DNA of 21,311 nucleotides from the NCBI GenBank assembly GCA_035623275.1, contig DASPTT010000124.1, positions 1 through 21,311 on the forward strand. Direction: 5' to 3'. Below are positions 6,219 through 12,614 of this stretch, piece by piece. Numbering within the stretch: the first letter of the stretch is position 1; the number at the start of each line of letters is the position of its first letter. The stretch is from DASPTT01 sp035623275. GTDB taxonomy: Bacteria > Actinomycetota > Acidimicrobiia > Acidimicrobiales > UBA8190. The notes below the pieces were generated by a model. It was not told where the DNA came from and ran no database searches. It saw only the letters and a list, made by a program, of their open reading frames with translations. The position numbers and the translations under genes are program-made.

Positions 6219-6773
6219 ATGTCGCACCCTCCGTGGCCCCGGGGCCGCAGAGCACGCACGACGGCCGCTTCGGCGGCCGTCGTGCTGCTGGCGGGGATCC
6301 TCGCGCCGGACGTCGCCTCGGCCGCCCTCGACCACGGCACGGCCAGAGGCACGGAGGCGGCGGCCAGCGCGGCATGGGGCGCCGCTCCGAGCCCCGCCAC
6401 CTTGACGTGGGGTCTGGGCTCCGCCGCCCGCCAGACGGCGACGGTGGCCAACACCGGCGGCGTCGCCCTGACGGCGATGACCTACAAGGTGGTCATGTCC
6501 AACGGGCTCACGCTGAGCACCTGGAGCCTGGCGGCCTGCGCCACGCCGTGGGTCGCGGGCCTGTGCAACGGGGGTACGGGCTCGGCTGTCGGGGGGACGT
6601 ATCGAGCAGGCACGACGACGACGGTGACCTCCACGTTGGTCCCGCCCGTCGGCGGGAGCAGCTACCTCCAGGCCACGGCGTCGTCGGTGCCGGCCCTGAC
6701 GGTCACCATGACGCTCACGATCACCGTGGCGGGACGGTCCCAGACGAGGACGCCCGTCGTCACGAACCGGTAG
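6219..6773 (+). CDS. Small exported protein of the signal peptidase operon
   Basis: 184-residue exported protein of no recognised family. It starts at ATG 6219, 20 bp after the TasA-like gene, without a clear Shine-Dalgarno. The N-terminus has Arg residues (RGRRARTT), a hydrophobic core (AASAAVVLLAGILA) and a likely ASA/A cleavage site near residue 35. The mature part is Ala/Gly/Thr/Ser/Val-rich with alternating beta-like patterns (TATVANTGGVALTAMTYKVV, LTVTMTLTITVAG) and two cysteines (AACATP and GLCNGG). The TANTGG-type segments recall the NNGT segments of its neighbour, so it may be a second SipW client or an accessory protein that anchors or caps a fibre, in the manner of TapA with TasA. 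That parallel is by position only. Its last 14 bp overlap the response regulator gene on the opposite strand. Confidence 0.72.
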   Translation: MSHPPWPRGRRARTTAASAAVVLLAGILAPDVASAALDHGTARGTEAAASAAWGAAPSPATLTWGLGSAARQTATVANTGGVALTAMTYKVVMSNGLTLSTWSLAACATPWVAGLCNGGTGSAVGGTYRAGTTTTVTSTLVPPVGGSSYLQATASSVPALTVTMTLTITVAGRSQTRTPVVTNR

Positions 6774-7218
6774 CGCTCCCCGCGGCCAGGGCGGCGTCGA
6801 CGAGCTCGATCAGCTCCCCGGGCGGGACCGGCTTGTGGCGGCAGGCGAAGAGACGGGATCCATGGGCGAGCTCGAGGTCCGCGAGGACGTCGCGTCCGAC
6901 GCCGGAGACGACGATGACGGGCGGGAGCGTGGGCTCCGAGTCGAGGAAGGCCTCGGCTTTCTCGTCGGCGATCTGGTGGTCGAGGATCACGCTGCGAACA
7001 GTGCGGGAGGCTATGACCTGGACCGCTTCCTCCAGCGATGAGGCGATCGCGGTGCGGTGCCCGGCACGCTGCAGTATCTCCGCCGTCGTCGACGCCACGT
7101 CCCCCTCGTCGTCCACGATCAGGACGTCCACGACCTCCTCGGTCTCCTCGGTGCCGTCCGCGGGGACCGTGCCGGCCGGTTCGTTCCCGGGGCGGCCGAG
7201 GTGGCGGTCGTCGCTCAC
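6760..7218 (-). CDS. Single-domain response regulator (CheY-like receiver)
   Basis: Receiver protein of a two-component system with no output domain (152 aa from GTG 7218-7216; AAAGG lies nine bases upstream). After an acidic N-terminal tail of about 28 residues comes VDVLIVDDEGDV with acidic pocket Asp36/Asp37. The phosphoacceptor is Asp80 in VILDHQI, the switch Ser is Ser105 in VIVVSG, and Lys129 in RHKP completes the active site. All key residues are present, so it is probably active. No histidine kinase is in the window, so its partner is elsewhere. The stop is TGA at 6762-6760, and the 3' end overlaps the exported-protein gene by 14 bp tail-to-tail. Upstream codons stay open to 7302 but lack a family match; the GTG was chosen for its ribosome site. 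Confidence 0.88.
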   Translation of the reverse strand: MSDDRHLGRPGNEPAGTVPADGTEETEEVVDVLIVDDEGDVASTTAEILQRAGHRTAIASSLEEAVQVIASRTVRSVILDHQIADEKAEAFLDSEPTLPPVIVVSGVGRDVLADLELAHGSRLFACRHKPVPPGELIELVDAALAAGSATGS

Positions 7219-7248
7219 GGCCGGGAGCCTTTCACAGCCGGTGAGCCG

Positions 7249-7272
7249 GAAAGAGGGCCGTTGGTCCCTTTC
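7249..7272 (-). terminator. Hairpin between two minus-strand genes, possible terminator
   Basis: GAAAG-A-GGGCC and GGTCCCTTTC pair into a stem of about ten base pairs with one bulge, one G-U pair and a three-base loop. Read on the minus strand it is flanked by an A-run before and CTTTCC after. It lies past the stop of the gene at 7343-7816 and 31 bp before the response-regulator start. The core GGGCC-GTTG-GTCCC also resembles a DevR/DosR-type box, an alternative reading. Confidence 0.4.
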
Positions 7273-7285
7273 CTCGGGCGGCCAT

Positions 7286-7299
7286 CCGTCCCGGGACGG
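7286..7299. repeat. 14-bp perfect palindrome
   Basis: CCGTCCCGGGACGG at 7286-7299 is its own reverse complement. It lies in the 124-bp spacer between the response regulator and the unknown gene and could be an operator; nothing identifies a regulator. Confidence 0.45.
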
Positions 7300-7342
7300 C
7301 ACACCGACACCGGACCGCAGGCCACAGCGGGAAGGGGGTCCT

Positions 7343-7816
7343 TCAGGCGGCGATCCGGGCGGTGAAGGACAAGAGCTCGACCATCAGTTGCGAGGTTGTG
7401 GGGACGTCCAGCGCGCCGATCCTGGCCCAGCACAGGTGTGCACCGTCGGCGCCGTACACGTCGACGCTCTCGTCGGCCGTCCACAGCGCGTACCCCGATG
7501 CGTCGGCGCGGATCAGCTGCGCCGCCTCCAGCATCGCCACCTCGACGTAGAGGGCGGTCTCCGGGCGGTCGCCAGGGCGTGTCGGCGCACCCGACGAGTC
7601 GATCGTGGCCCGGGCGGCGGCGAGCAGGTCGGCCCGGGTCCACATGCCCTCCTCATCGGGTGCGTAGGGCTGTGCGATGCGGTGCCACGCGCCGGCGAGG
7701 TCGTACACGTCGATCCGGCTGCGCCCCTTCCACACGGCGAGCGCGCACCGTGCCTCGTGCACCACGACGATCATCGCCTTGTCGATGACGTCGGGCGCCA
7801 CCCAGATGCCGTCCAC
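7343..7816 (-). CDS. Unknown 157-residue protein
   Basis: I do not recognise this family. From GTG 7816-7814, with a G-rich Shine-Dalgarno-like GAGAGGGGGG just upstream, it reads to TGA at 7345-7343; GTG 7834 would add six residues. The sequence looks like a compact alpha/beta domain: VDGIWVAPDVIDKAMIVVVH, WKGRSRIDVYDLAGAWHRIA, TRADLLAAARATI, then ALYVEVAMLEAAQLIRADAS and DESVDVYGADGAHLCWARIG. It has two cysteines and several tryptophans, with no signal peptide or membrane helix. Repeated pairs of strands with IDVYD and VDVYG could reflect an internal duplication of a small sensor-like fold, but this is weak. It sits between the SnoaL-like gene and the response regulator on the same strand, with spacers near 120 bp. 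Confidence 0.7.
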   Translation of the reverse strand: MDGIWVAPDVIDKAMIVVVHEARCALAVWKGRSRIDVYDLAGAWHRIAQPYAPDEEGMWTRADLLAAARATIDSSGAPTRPGDRPETALYVEVAMLEAAQLIRADASGYALWTADESVDVYGADGAHLCWARIGALDVPTTSQLMVELLSFTARIAA

Positions 7817-7936
7817 GGACCCCCCTCTCGGCACCGACCCCCGCCCTCGGGTATCGGCACCGGCACGCCCGGCCTTGACAACCGCCCTCTCACCTGCGCC
7901 GACGCGCTCGAGCCGCCGACCGGGGCGCGGCGGAGC

Positions 7937-8452
7937 TCAGTGCAGGTGCCGGCGCAGGTTGGTGACGGCGTTGAAGACGCCGAGCAACGCCTTGTCCGCC
8001 CCGGATCCCTGTCGGGGCAGGAGCCCGATCTGGCGGGCGAACGACGCGCCGTCGTAATAGATCGTGTTCCGCTGCACGTGGCCGTCGATGATCTCGAGGA
8101 CGTCGACACCCCGGACCTCCACGGCCTTGCCGGTGGCCTCGACGCCCTGGAACGGCGCCCCGCTGAACGTCCCAGACGAACGCCACTGCACGACGGCGGT
8201 CGTGTCGTCGCCCACCACCCGCTCGACTGTCATGGCGAAGTCGGGGAAGGCGGCGAGCAGCTCGTCGAAGAAGCCGCGGATCGCCTTCTTCCCCCGGTAT
8301 TCGCCGATGGCGACGAACGTGTCGACCGTCTCGTCGGTGAGGTAGCCCATGGCCGTGTCGAGGTCCCGCTTCTCCAGTGCGGCGAAGATCGCACGGGCCA
8401 CGTCGGCGGGTGCGGTGACCGATGGGGATGCGGATGCGGACTTGGCAGGCAT
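7937..8452 (-). CDS. SnoaL/NTF2-like (ester cyclase-type) protein
   Basis: 171-residue member of the NTF2-like/SnoaL-like fold, a cone-shaped domain used by polyketide cyclases, isomerases and many uncharacterised proteins. The pattern is clear: ADVARAIFAALEKRDLDTAM, then YLTDETVDTFVAIGEYRGKK, GFFDELLAAFPDFAMTVERV, DDTTAVVQWRSSGTFSG, and the final sheet GKAVEVRGVDVLEIIDGHVQ. The last part (DGASFARQIGLLP) is typical of the ester-cyclase branch. The substrate is unknown. The first 15 residues are a low-complexity Ala/Ser/Pro stretch. Start ATG 8452 has GGGAGGT five bases upstream. It is divergent from the iron permease gene and heads a minus-strand series of three genes. Confidence 0.87.
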   Translation of the reverse strand: MPAKSASASPSVTAPADVARAIFAALEKRDLDTAMGYLTDETVDTFVAIGEYRGKKAIRGFFDELLAAFPDFAMTVERVVGDDTTAVVQWRSSGTFSGAPFQGVEATGKAVEVRGVDVLEIIDGHVQRNTIYYDGASFARQIGLLPRQGSGADKALLGVFNAVTNLRRHLH

Positions 8453-8722
8453 CGTGGTACCTCCCTGCTGGAGCGGCTCGGCTCAAACCTACCCGTGGCG
8501 GGCCGGCACGCGCAGGGCCGGCCCGACGGCCCGTTGGACCTCTGGGCCGGATCTCTTCCCCCAGGGCGTCGGAGAGCCGGTCGCGGTCGGCGAGCACTGA
8601 CCCCCAGGGGCCCCTTGTGGGCCGACCCGGGCCCCGCCGTGACCGGGGACCCTGATGAGGCCCCCCTAAGATCCAGCGCTGACGCCCGGGGTCGACCCAC
8701 GGGCGCGGAGAGCTGGAAGCGA
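8453..8722. other. Divergent intergenic region between SnoaL-like gene and iron permease
   Basis: 270 bp without a credible gene. It holds several GC-rich inverted repeats, such as GGCCGG copies near 8501-8525 and GGGCCCC/GGGGCCC arms near 8605-8636. A -10-like TAAGAT lies at 8667-8672, 51 bp before the permease ATG. The 19 bases at 8651-8669 match the DtxR/IdeR consensus at 11 positions, mostly in the right half, so iron control of the first operon is possible but weakly supported. Confidence 0.5.
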
Positions 8723-10288
8723 ATGGGCCGATCACGAGACACCGCCGACCGTGCACCGCGCGGCCTGGTCCTGGTCTGCGTCGTGGTCGCCGCTATCGTG
8801 GTCGCCCCGGTCGCCGTCACCATGGTGCAGGCCCTCCAAGGCGGGGTCTCGGCCGCGGCGACCTCGATCCGGGCGAGCTCGTCGCTCACGCTCCTCCTCC
8901 ACACCGCCCTGGTGGCCGTGGTGGCCACACCGGTCTGCGGCGTGATCGGCGTGGCCGCCGCCTGGTTCCTCGAGCGGTCGAACGTCCCCGGCCGGCGCGT
9001 GTGGACCTTGCTCGTCGTGGCACCGCTCGTCGTCCCCCTCTTCGTGACGAGCTACGCATACGCGACGCTCGGCGCGTCGCTGACGGGGTTCCTCGGCGCC
9101 GTGGGGATCATCGCGTTCTCCTACTACCCCATCGTCTTCCTGCTGGCGGCCGCCAGCCTCCGGGTCATGGACCCCGCGTTGGAGGAGACGGCGAGGTCGC
9201 TGGGTCTCGGCGCCTGGGAGACCTTCCGGCGGGTGGTGCTGCCGCAGCTGCGTCCGGCGCTCTACGGCGGTCTCCTGCTCGTGGCCCTCGACGCCTTGGT
9301 CGAGTTCGACGCCTTCGTGGCGTTCAAGTTCCAGACCTTCACCTTGAGCATCTACGCGCAGTACCAGCTGAGCTTCAGCGCCTCCGGTGCCGCGGCGTTG
9401 TCGATGTTCTCGGTCGTGCTGTGCGTGGTGATCCTCGTCGTCGAGTCGAAGCTCCGCGGAGACGCCAACTACACCCGCATCAGCCACGGCGTGCGGCGGC
9501 AGACGGCGCGCTACGCGCTGGGCCGCGCCACCCCCGCCGTCCTCCTCGGGCTCGGCGCGCTGGTCACGGTCAGCCTCGGCATCCCGATGGGGATGCTGAT
9601 CTACTGGTTCACCCAGAGCTCCTCGGCGGCGCTCTCCAGCGCGTCGACCTCCCTGCAGTACCTGTGGCCGGCCACCCTGACCTCGGTGCTCCTCGGGCTC
9701 GGCTCGGCGGTGGTGGCGATCGTGCTGGCCCTCCCCATGGCCATCCTGGCCGTGCGCTACAAGGGGAGGGTCCCCACCATCCTCGAGCGCAGCGTCTACC
9801 TGTCGTTCGCCCTGCCCGACCTCGTGGGCGCCATCGCCCTGGCCTACGCGGCGAGCCACCTCGTCCACGTCCTCTACGGCAGCGTCGCCCTGCTCGTGCT
9901 GGCCGAGGCGATGCTGTTCGTGCCCTTCGCCGTGGTCGCCTTGCGCAGCACGCTCGGCTTGATCGAGCCCGCCCTGGAGGACTCGGCCCGATCACTGGGG
10001 CTGGGGCCGCTGCGGACCCTGTGGCGGGTCACGGTCCCCCTGGCCCGACCGGGCCTGGCGGCAGCCGGTGTCCTCGTCTTCGCCTTCGCGCTGGGCGACC
10101 TGTCGACCGCGCAGGTGCTCCTGCCGCCTTCCATGTACACCCTCGGCACCAGCTTCTGGGCCAACAGCCGGACGGTGGCATACGCCGCGGCCGCCCCCTA
10201 CGCCGCGGTCCTCGTCGTCCTGTCGCTGGTGCTCACCTACGTGCTCATGAGCCGGTTCGGCAAGGTCCGGGCCGTCGAGGGGGCCTAG
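8723..10288 (+). CDS. fbpB: Fused two-domain permease of an iron(III)-type ABC transporter (first copy)
   Basis: Inner-membrane permease of the FbpB type: one 521-residue chain holds two MetI-like permease halves, making the whole channel. Each half ends in the EAA loop that docks the ATPase: EETARSLGLGAWETFRRVVL near residue 154 and EDSARSLGLGPLRTLWRVTV near residue 418. About ten to twelve hydrophobic helices are visible, the first being LVLVCVVVAAIVVAPVAVTM. Start ATG 8723 has GGA five to seven bases upstream. The ATPase gene starts two bases after its stop, so the two are translationally coupled. No binding-protein gene precedes it, which is unusual because the standard order is binding protein, permease, ATPase. 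The domain layout and length match the second permease at 12615-14219, indicating a duplicated module. Confidence 0.9.
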   Translation: MGRSRDTADRAPRGLVLVCVVVAAIVVAPVAVTMVQALQGGVSAAATSIRASSSLTLLLHTALVAVVATPVCGVIGVAAAWFLERSNVPGRRVWTLLVVAPLVVPLFVTSYAYATLGASLTGFLGAVGIIAFSYYPIVFLLAAASLRVMDPALEETARSLGLGAWETFRRVVLPQLRPALYGGLLLVALDALVEFDAFVAFKFQTFTLSIYAQYQLSFSASGAAALSMFSVVLCVVILVVESKLRGDANYTRISHGVRRQTARYALGRATPAVLLGLGALVTVSLGIPMGMLIYWFTQSSSAALSSASTSLQYLWPATLTSVLLGLGSAVVAIVLALPMAILAVRYKGRVPTILERSVYLSFALPDLVGAIALAYAASHLVHVLYGSVALLVLAEAMLFVPFAVVALRSTLGLIEPALEDSARSLGLGPLRTLWRVTVPLARPGLAAAGVLVFAFALGDLSTAQVLLPPSMYTLGTSFWANSRTVAYAAAAPYAAVLVVLSLVLTYVLMSRFGKVRAVEGA

Positions 10289-10290
10289 CC

Positions 10291-11442
10291 GTGGCCGAGC
10301 TGCGCTGCGAGGCGGTCACCGCCGCCTACGGCGAGCGCGCCGTGCTCGGTGGTGTCGACCTGGTCGTCCCCGAGGGGACGCTCACCGCCATCCTCGGCGC
10401 GTCGGGCAGCGGGAAGACGACCCTGCTCCGGGTCATCATGGGCTTCCTCCGGGCCGAGCGCGGTCGCGTGCTCGTCGGCGGCACCGTCGTGGCGGAGGGG
10501 GGCGGGGTCCATCTCCCGCCGGAGAAACGGGCCGTCGGGTACGTGGCCCAGGAGGGCGCGCTCTACCCCCACCTGCGCGTGGGCCAGAACGTGGCCTTCG
10601 GGTTGCCCCGGGCCGAGCGCAAGGACTCGGCGCGCATCGGCGAGATGCTCGAGCTCGTCGGCCTGCCTGCCGACTACGCGGGGCGCCGCGCCCACGAGCT
10701 CTCCGGCGGCGAGCAGCGCCGGGTGGCGCTGGCCCGGGCCCTCGCCCCCCGGCCCCGGCTGGTGCTCCTCGACGAACCGTTCTCTGGGCTCGACGCGTCG
10801 TTGCGCGTCGAGACGCGCGAGGCGGTGCTCCGGGCGCTGGCCGACGCGAAGACCACGGCCGTCCTCGTCACCCACGACCAGGCCGAGGCCCTCTCCATGG
10901 GCCGCGAGGTGGCGGTGCTGCGCGCCGGGAGCCTGGTCCAGACCTCGGCGCCCACGACCCTGTACCGAACGCCGGCCGATCTCGACGTGGCCCGATTCGT
11001 GGGCGAGGCGGTCGTGCTCCCCGGGGACGCCCGCGCCGGACACGTGCGGTGCGCGCTCGGCGACCTTGCACTGGTCGACCCCGCCGTGGCGGGGATCGTG
11101 CACACCGTGATCCGCCCGGAGCAGATCCGGCTCGGGCGCACGGACGGTGCCCAGGGGCCCGACCGGGCCGGCCACACCGAGCCGGCCGAGCCCAGTGGCC
11201 CGGCCGAGCCCAGTGGCCCCGCCGGGCCCGCCGGCGCGCCGGCCCGGGCGGGCCGGGTGCTGAGCCGCACGTACTACGGACCCGACGTCCTGCTCCACGT
11301 GGACCTCAACGGCCACGTGATCGCCGCTCGGAGCTTCAGCCACGACGCCCCCGACGTCGGCGACCTCGTCACGCTGGACGTGTCGGGGCCAGTGGTGGCC
11401 TTCCCGGTCCAGCCCGGCGATCCCCTTGCGCCCGAATCTTAG
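10291..11442 (+). CDS. fbpC: ABC transporter ATPase, iron(III)-type (first copy)
   Basis: Cytoplasmic ATPase that powers the neighbouring permease (383 aa, GTG start two bases after the permease stop). Walker A is GASGSGKTT at residues 36-44; the Q-loop is in GYVAQEG; the signature is LSGGEQ at 137-142; Walker B is LVLLDEP with Asp161 and Glu162; the H-loop is His195 in VTHD. Residues about 235-383 form the regulatory OB/TOBE-like tail of the FbpC/PotA class (VIRPEQIRLG, then RVLSRTYYGPDVLLHVDL). Between these two tail parts lies a Pro/Ala/Gly/Ser/Glu-rich linker with a PAEPSG tandem duplication that the second ATPase lacks. The stop TAG at 11440-11442 lies inside a DtxR/IdeR-like box that serves the next operon. 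Confidence 0.92.
   Translation: MAELRCEAVTAAYGERAVLGGVDLVVPEGTLTAILGASGSGKTTLLRVIMGFLRAERGRVLVGGTVVAEGGGVHLPPEKRAVGYVAQEGALYPHLRVGQNVAFGLPRAERKDSARIGEMLELVGLPADYAGRRAHELSGGEQRRVALARALAPRPRLVLLDEPFSGLDASLRVETREAVLRALADAKTTAVLVTHDQAEALSMGREVAVLRAGSLVQTSAPTTLYRTPADLDVARFVGEAVVLPGDARAGHVRCALGDLALVDPAVAGIVHTVIRPEQIRLGRTDGAQGPDRAGHTEPAEPSGPAEPSGPAGPAGAPARAGRVLSRTYYGPDVLLHVDLNGHVIAARSFSHDAPDVGDLVTLDVSGPVVAFPVQPGDPLAPES
11183..11218 (+). repeat. 18-bp tandem duplication in the first ATPase tail
   Basis: An 18-bp unit at 11183-11200 is repeated exactly at 11201-11218 and encodes PAEPSG twice, in frame, inside the linker of the C-terminal regulatory domain. Confidence 0.9.
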
Positions 11443-11455
11443 GCAACCCTAAAAT
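11426..11455 (+). promoter_or_regulatory. Promoter of the binding-protein operon
   Basis: TTGCGC at 11426-11431 and TAAAAT at 11450-11455 are spaced by 18 bases, giving a start point near 11462 and a leader of about 50 bases. The -10 hexamer differs from TATAAT at one base. The first iron box covers the -10 element, so a bound repressor would block polymerase. Confidence 0.55.
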
Positions 11456-11475
11456 CAAGGGTTAGGCGACCCTTA
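11434..11475 (+). promoter_or_regulatory. Tandem DtxR/IdeR-like iron boxes
   Basis: Two 19-bp sites at 11434-11452 and 11457-11475, 23 bp apart from start to start, each match TTAGGTTAGGCTAACCTAA at 13 of 19 positions. The repeated cores are TTAGGCAACCCTAA (11439-11452) and TTAGGCGACCCTTA (11462-11475). AACCCT and AGGGTT also pair across the gap between them. They lie 39 bp before the ferric-binding-protein start and overlap the upstream ATPase stop codon. Known biology: DtxR/IdeR with Fe(II) represses iron uptake at such sites. That they act here is inference. Confidence 0.7.
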
Positions 11476-11513
11476 GAAGTCCTCGTCGGAGGGCAGGCCG
11501 CCGCGAGGAGGTC

Positions 11514-12554
11514 ATGGTGCACACCAGGCGCGGGCGGTCGACCCGCATCCGGGTCGCCGCGCTGGTCGCCGCGATCGCCGCCGGGGGCTTCGGGCTCGCC
11601 GGGTGCAGCGGAGGGAACGGGTCGAACACGATCGTCCTCTACAACGGCCAGCACCCCCAACTCACGCAGGCGCTGGTCACCGCCTTCGAGGCCAAGACGG
11701 GCATCACCGTGCGCGTGCGCACCGACGACGGGATCGTCCTGGCCGACCAGATCCTCCAGGAGGGCGCGAGCTCGCCGGCGGACGTCTACCTGGCGGAGAA
11801 CTCCCCCGAGCTGATGCTGCTCCAGGAGCGCCATTTCCTGAGCCCCCTGCCCACCACGGTGCTCGACCAGGTCCCCGCGGCGGACAGCTCGCCCGACGGC
11901 GACTGGGTGGGGGTCGCCCTGCGCGTGTGCGCGCTCGTCTACAACCCGTCGATGATCTCGGCCTCCCAGCTCCCCACGAGCGTCCTCGACCTCGCCCAGC
12001 CGCAGTGGAAGGGCAAGCTTGCACTGGCGCCCACGGACTCGGACTTCCCGCCACAGGTCGGCGCGGTGATCGCCACCTACGGGAAACAGGCGGCGCAGAA
12101 CTGGCTGCAGGGGCTGAAGGCCAACGCCTCGCTGTACCAGGACGAGGAGTCGACCGTCGCCGCCGTCGACCACGGCCACGCTGCCGTGGGCATCATCAAC
12201 CAGTACTACTGGTACCGGCTCCGGCTGGAGCAGGGTGCGGCCAACACGCACAGCAAGCTGTACTTCTTCCCGAACCGGGACGTGGGGGCCATCGAGAACG
12301 TCGGCGGGGCGGCCGTGCTCGCATCCTCCCACCACAAGAGCGAGGCGCAGCAATTCCTGTCGTTCATCGTCTCGACCCAGGGCCAGCAGATCCTCAGCCA
12401 GGGCGACGACTACGAGTACCCGGTGCGCCCCGACGTGGCCGCCAACCCCGAGCTGGTGCCCCTGGCCCAGGTGAACCCGGCGGTCCTCAACGTCGTCAGC
12501 CTGGGCGACGACCTGCAGTCGGCGGCGCTCATCCAGCAGGTGGGCCTGACCTGA
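11514..12554 (+). CDS. fbpA: Iron(III)-binding lipoprotein of ABC transporter (FbpA type)
   Basis: Extracytoplasmic solute-binding lipoprotein (346 aa) that captures ferric iron for the ABC importer. The signal peptide (RIRVAALVAAIAAGGFGLAG) ends in the lipobox LAGC, so the mature protein would be anchored by a lipidated Cys. Iron ligands of the Haemophilus/Neisseria FbpA class are visible: His47 in YNGQHPQ and the tyrosine pair Tyr231/Tyr232 in INQYYWY. Other family blocks are AFEAKTGITVRVRTDDG, ADVYLAENSPEL, KGKLALAPTDSDF and IENVGGAAVL. ATG 11514 has GAGGAGG three bases upstream. It lies just after tandem iron boxes and 60 bp before the second permease. It is the only binding protein in sight for two permease/ATPase pairs. 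Confidence 0.93.
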   Translation: MVHTRRGRSTRIRVAALVAAIAAGGFGLAGCSGGNGSNTIVLYNGQHPQLTQALVTAFEAKTGITVRVRTDDGIVLADQILQEGASSPADVYLAENSPELMLLQERHFLSPLPTTVLDQVPAADSSPDGDWVGVALRVCALVYNPSMISASQLPTSVLDLAQPQWKGKLALAPTDSDFPPQVGAVIATYGKQAAQNWLQGLKANASLYQDEESTVAAVDHGHAAVGIINQYYWYRLRLEQGAANTHSKLYFFPNRDVGAIENVGGAAVLASSHHKSEAQQFLSFIVSTQGQQILSQGDDYEYPVRPDVAANPELVPLAQVNPAVLNVVSLGDDLQSAALIQQVGLT

Positions 12555-12588
12555 CGTGACCCGTCGCGCCGGACCGCACGCCGGGGGA

Positions 12589-12605
12589 CACGCCGACACG
12601 GCGTG
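12589..12605 (+). promoter_or_regulatory. Intercistronic hairpin between binding protein and permease
   Basis: CACGCCG (12589-12595) and CGGCGTG (12599-12605) form a perfect 7-bp stem with loop ACA, directly before the GGGAA ribosome site of the permease at 12615. Such hairpins often protect the upstream message, which would raise the binding protein relative to the membrane parts. That role is inferred. Confidence 0.5.
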
Positions 12606-12614
12606 GGAACGGCC

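Noticed and set aside
6233..8722. Plus-strand open frame leading into the first permease
   Set aside because: It crosses three minus-strand genes and lacks domains until the ATG at 8723, where the hydrophobic permease sequence begins.
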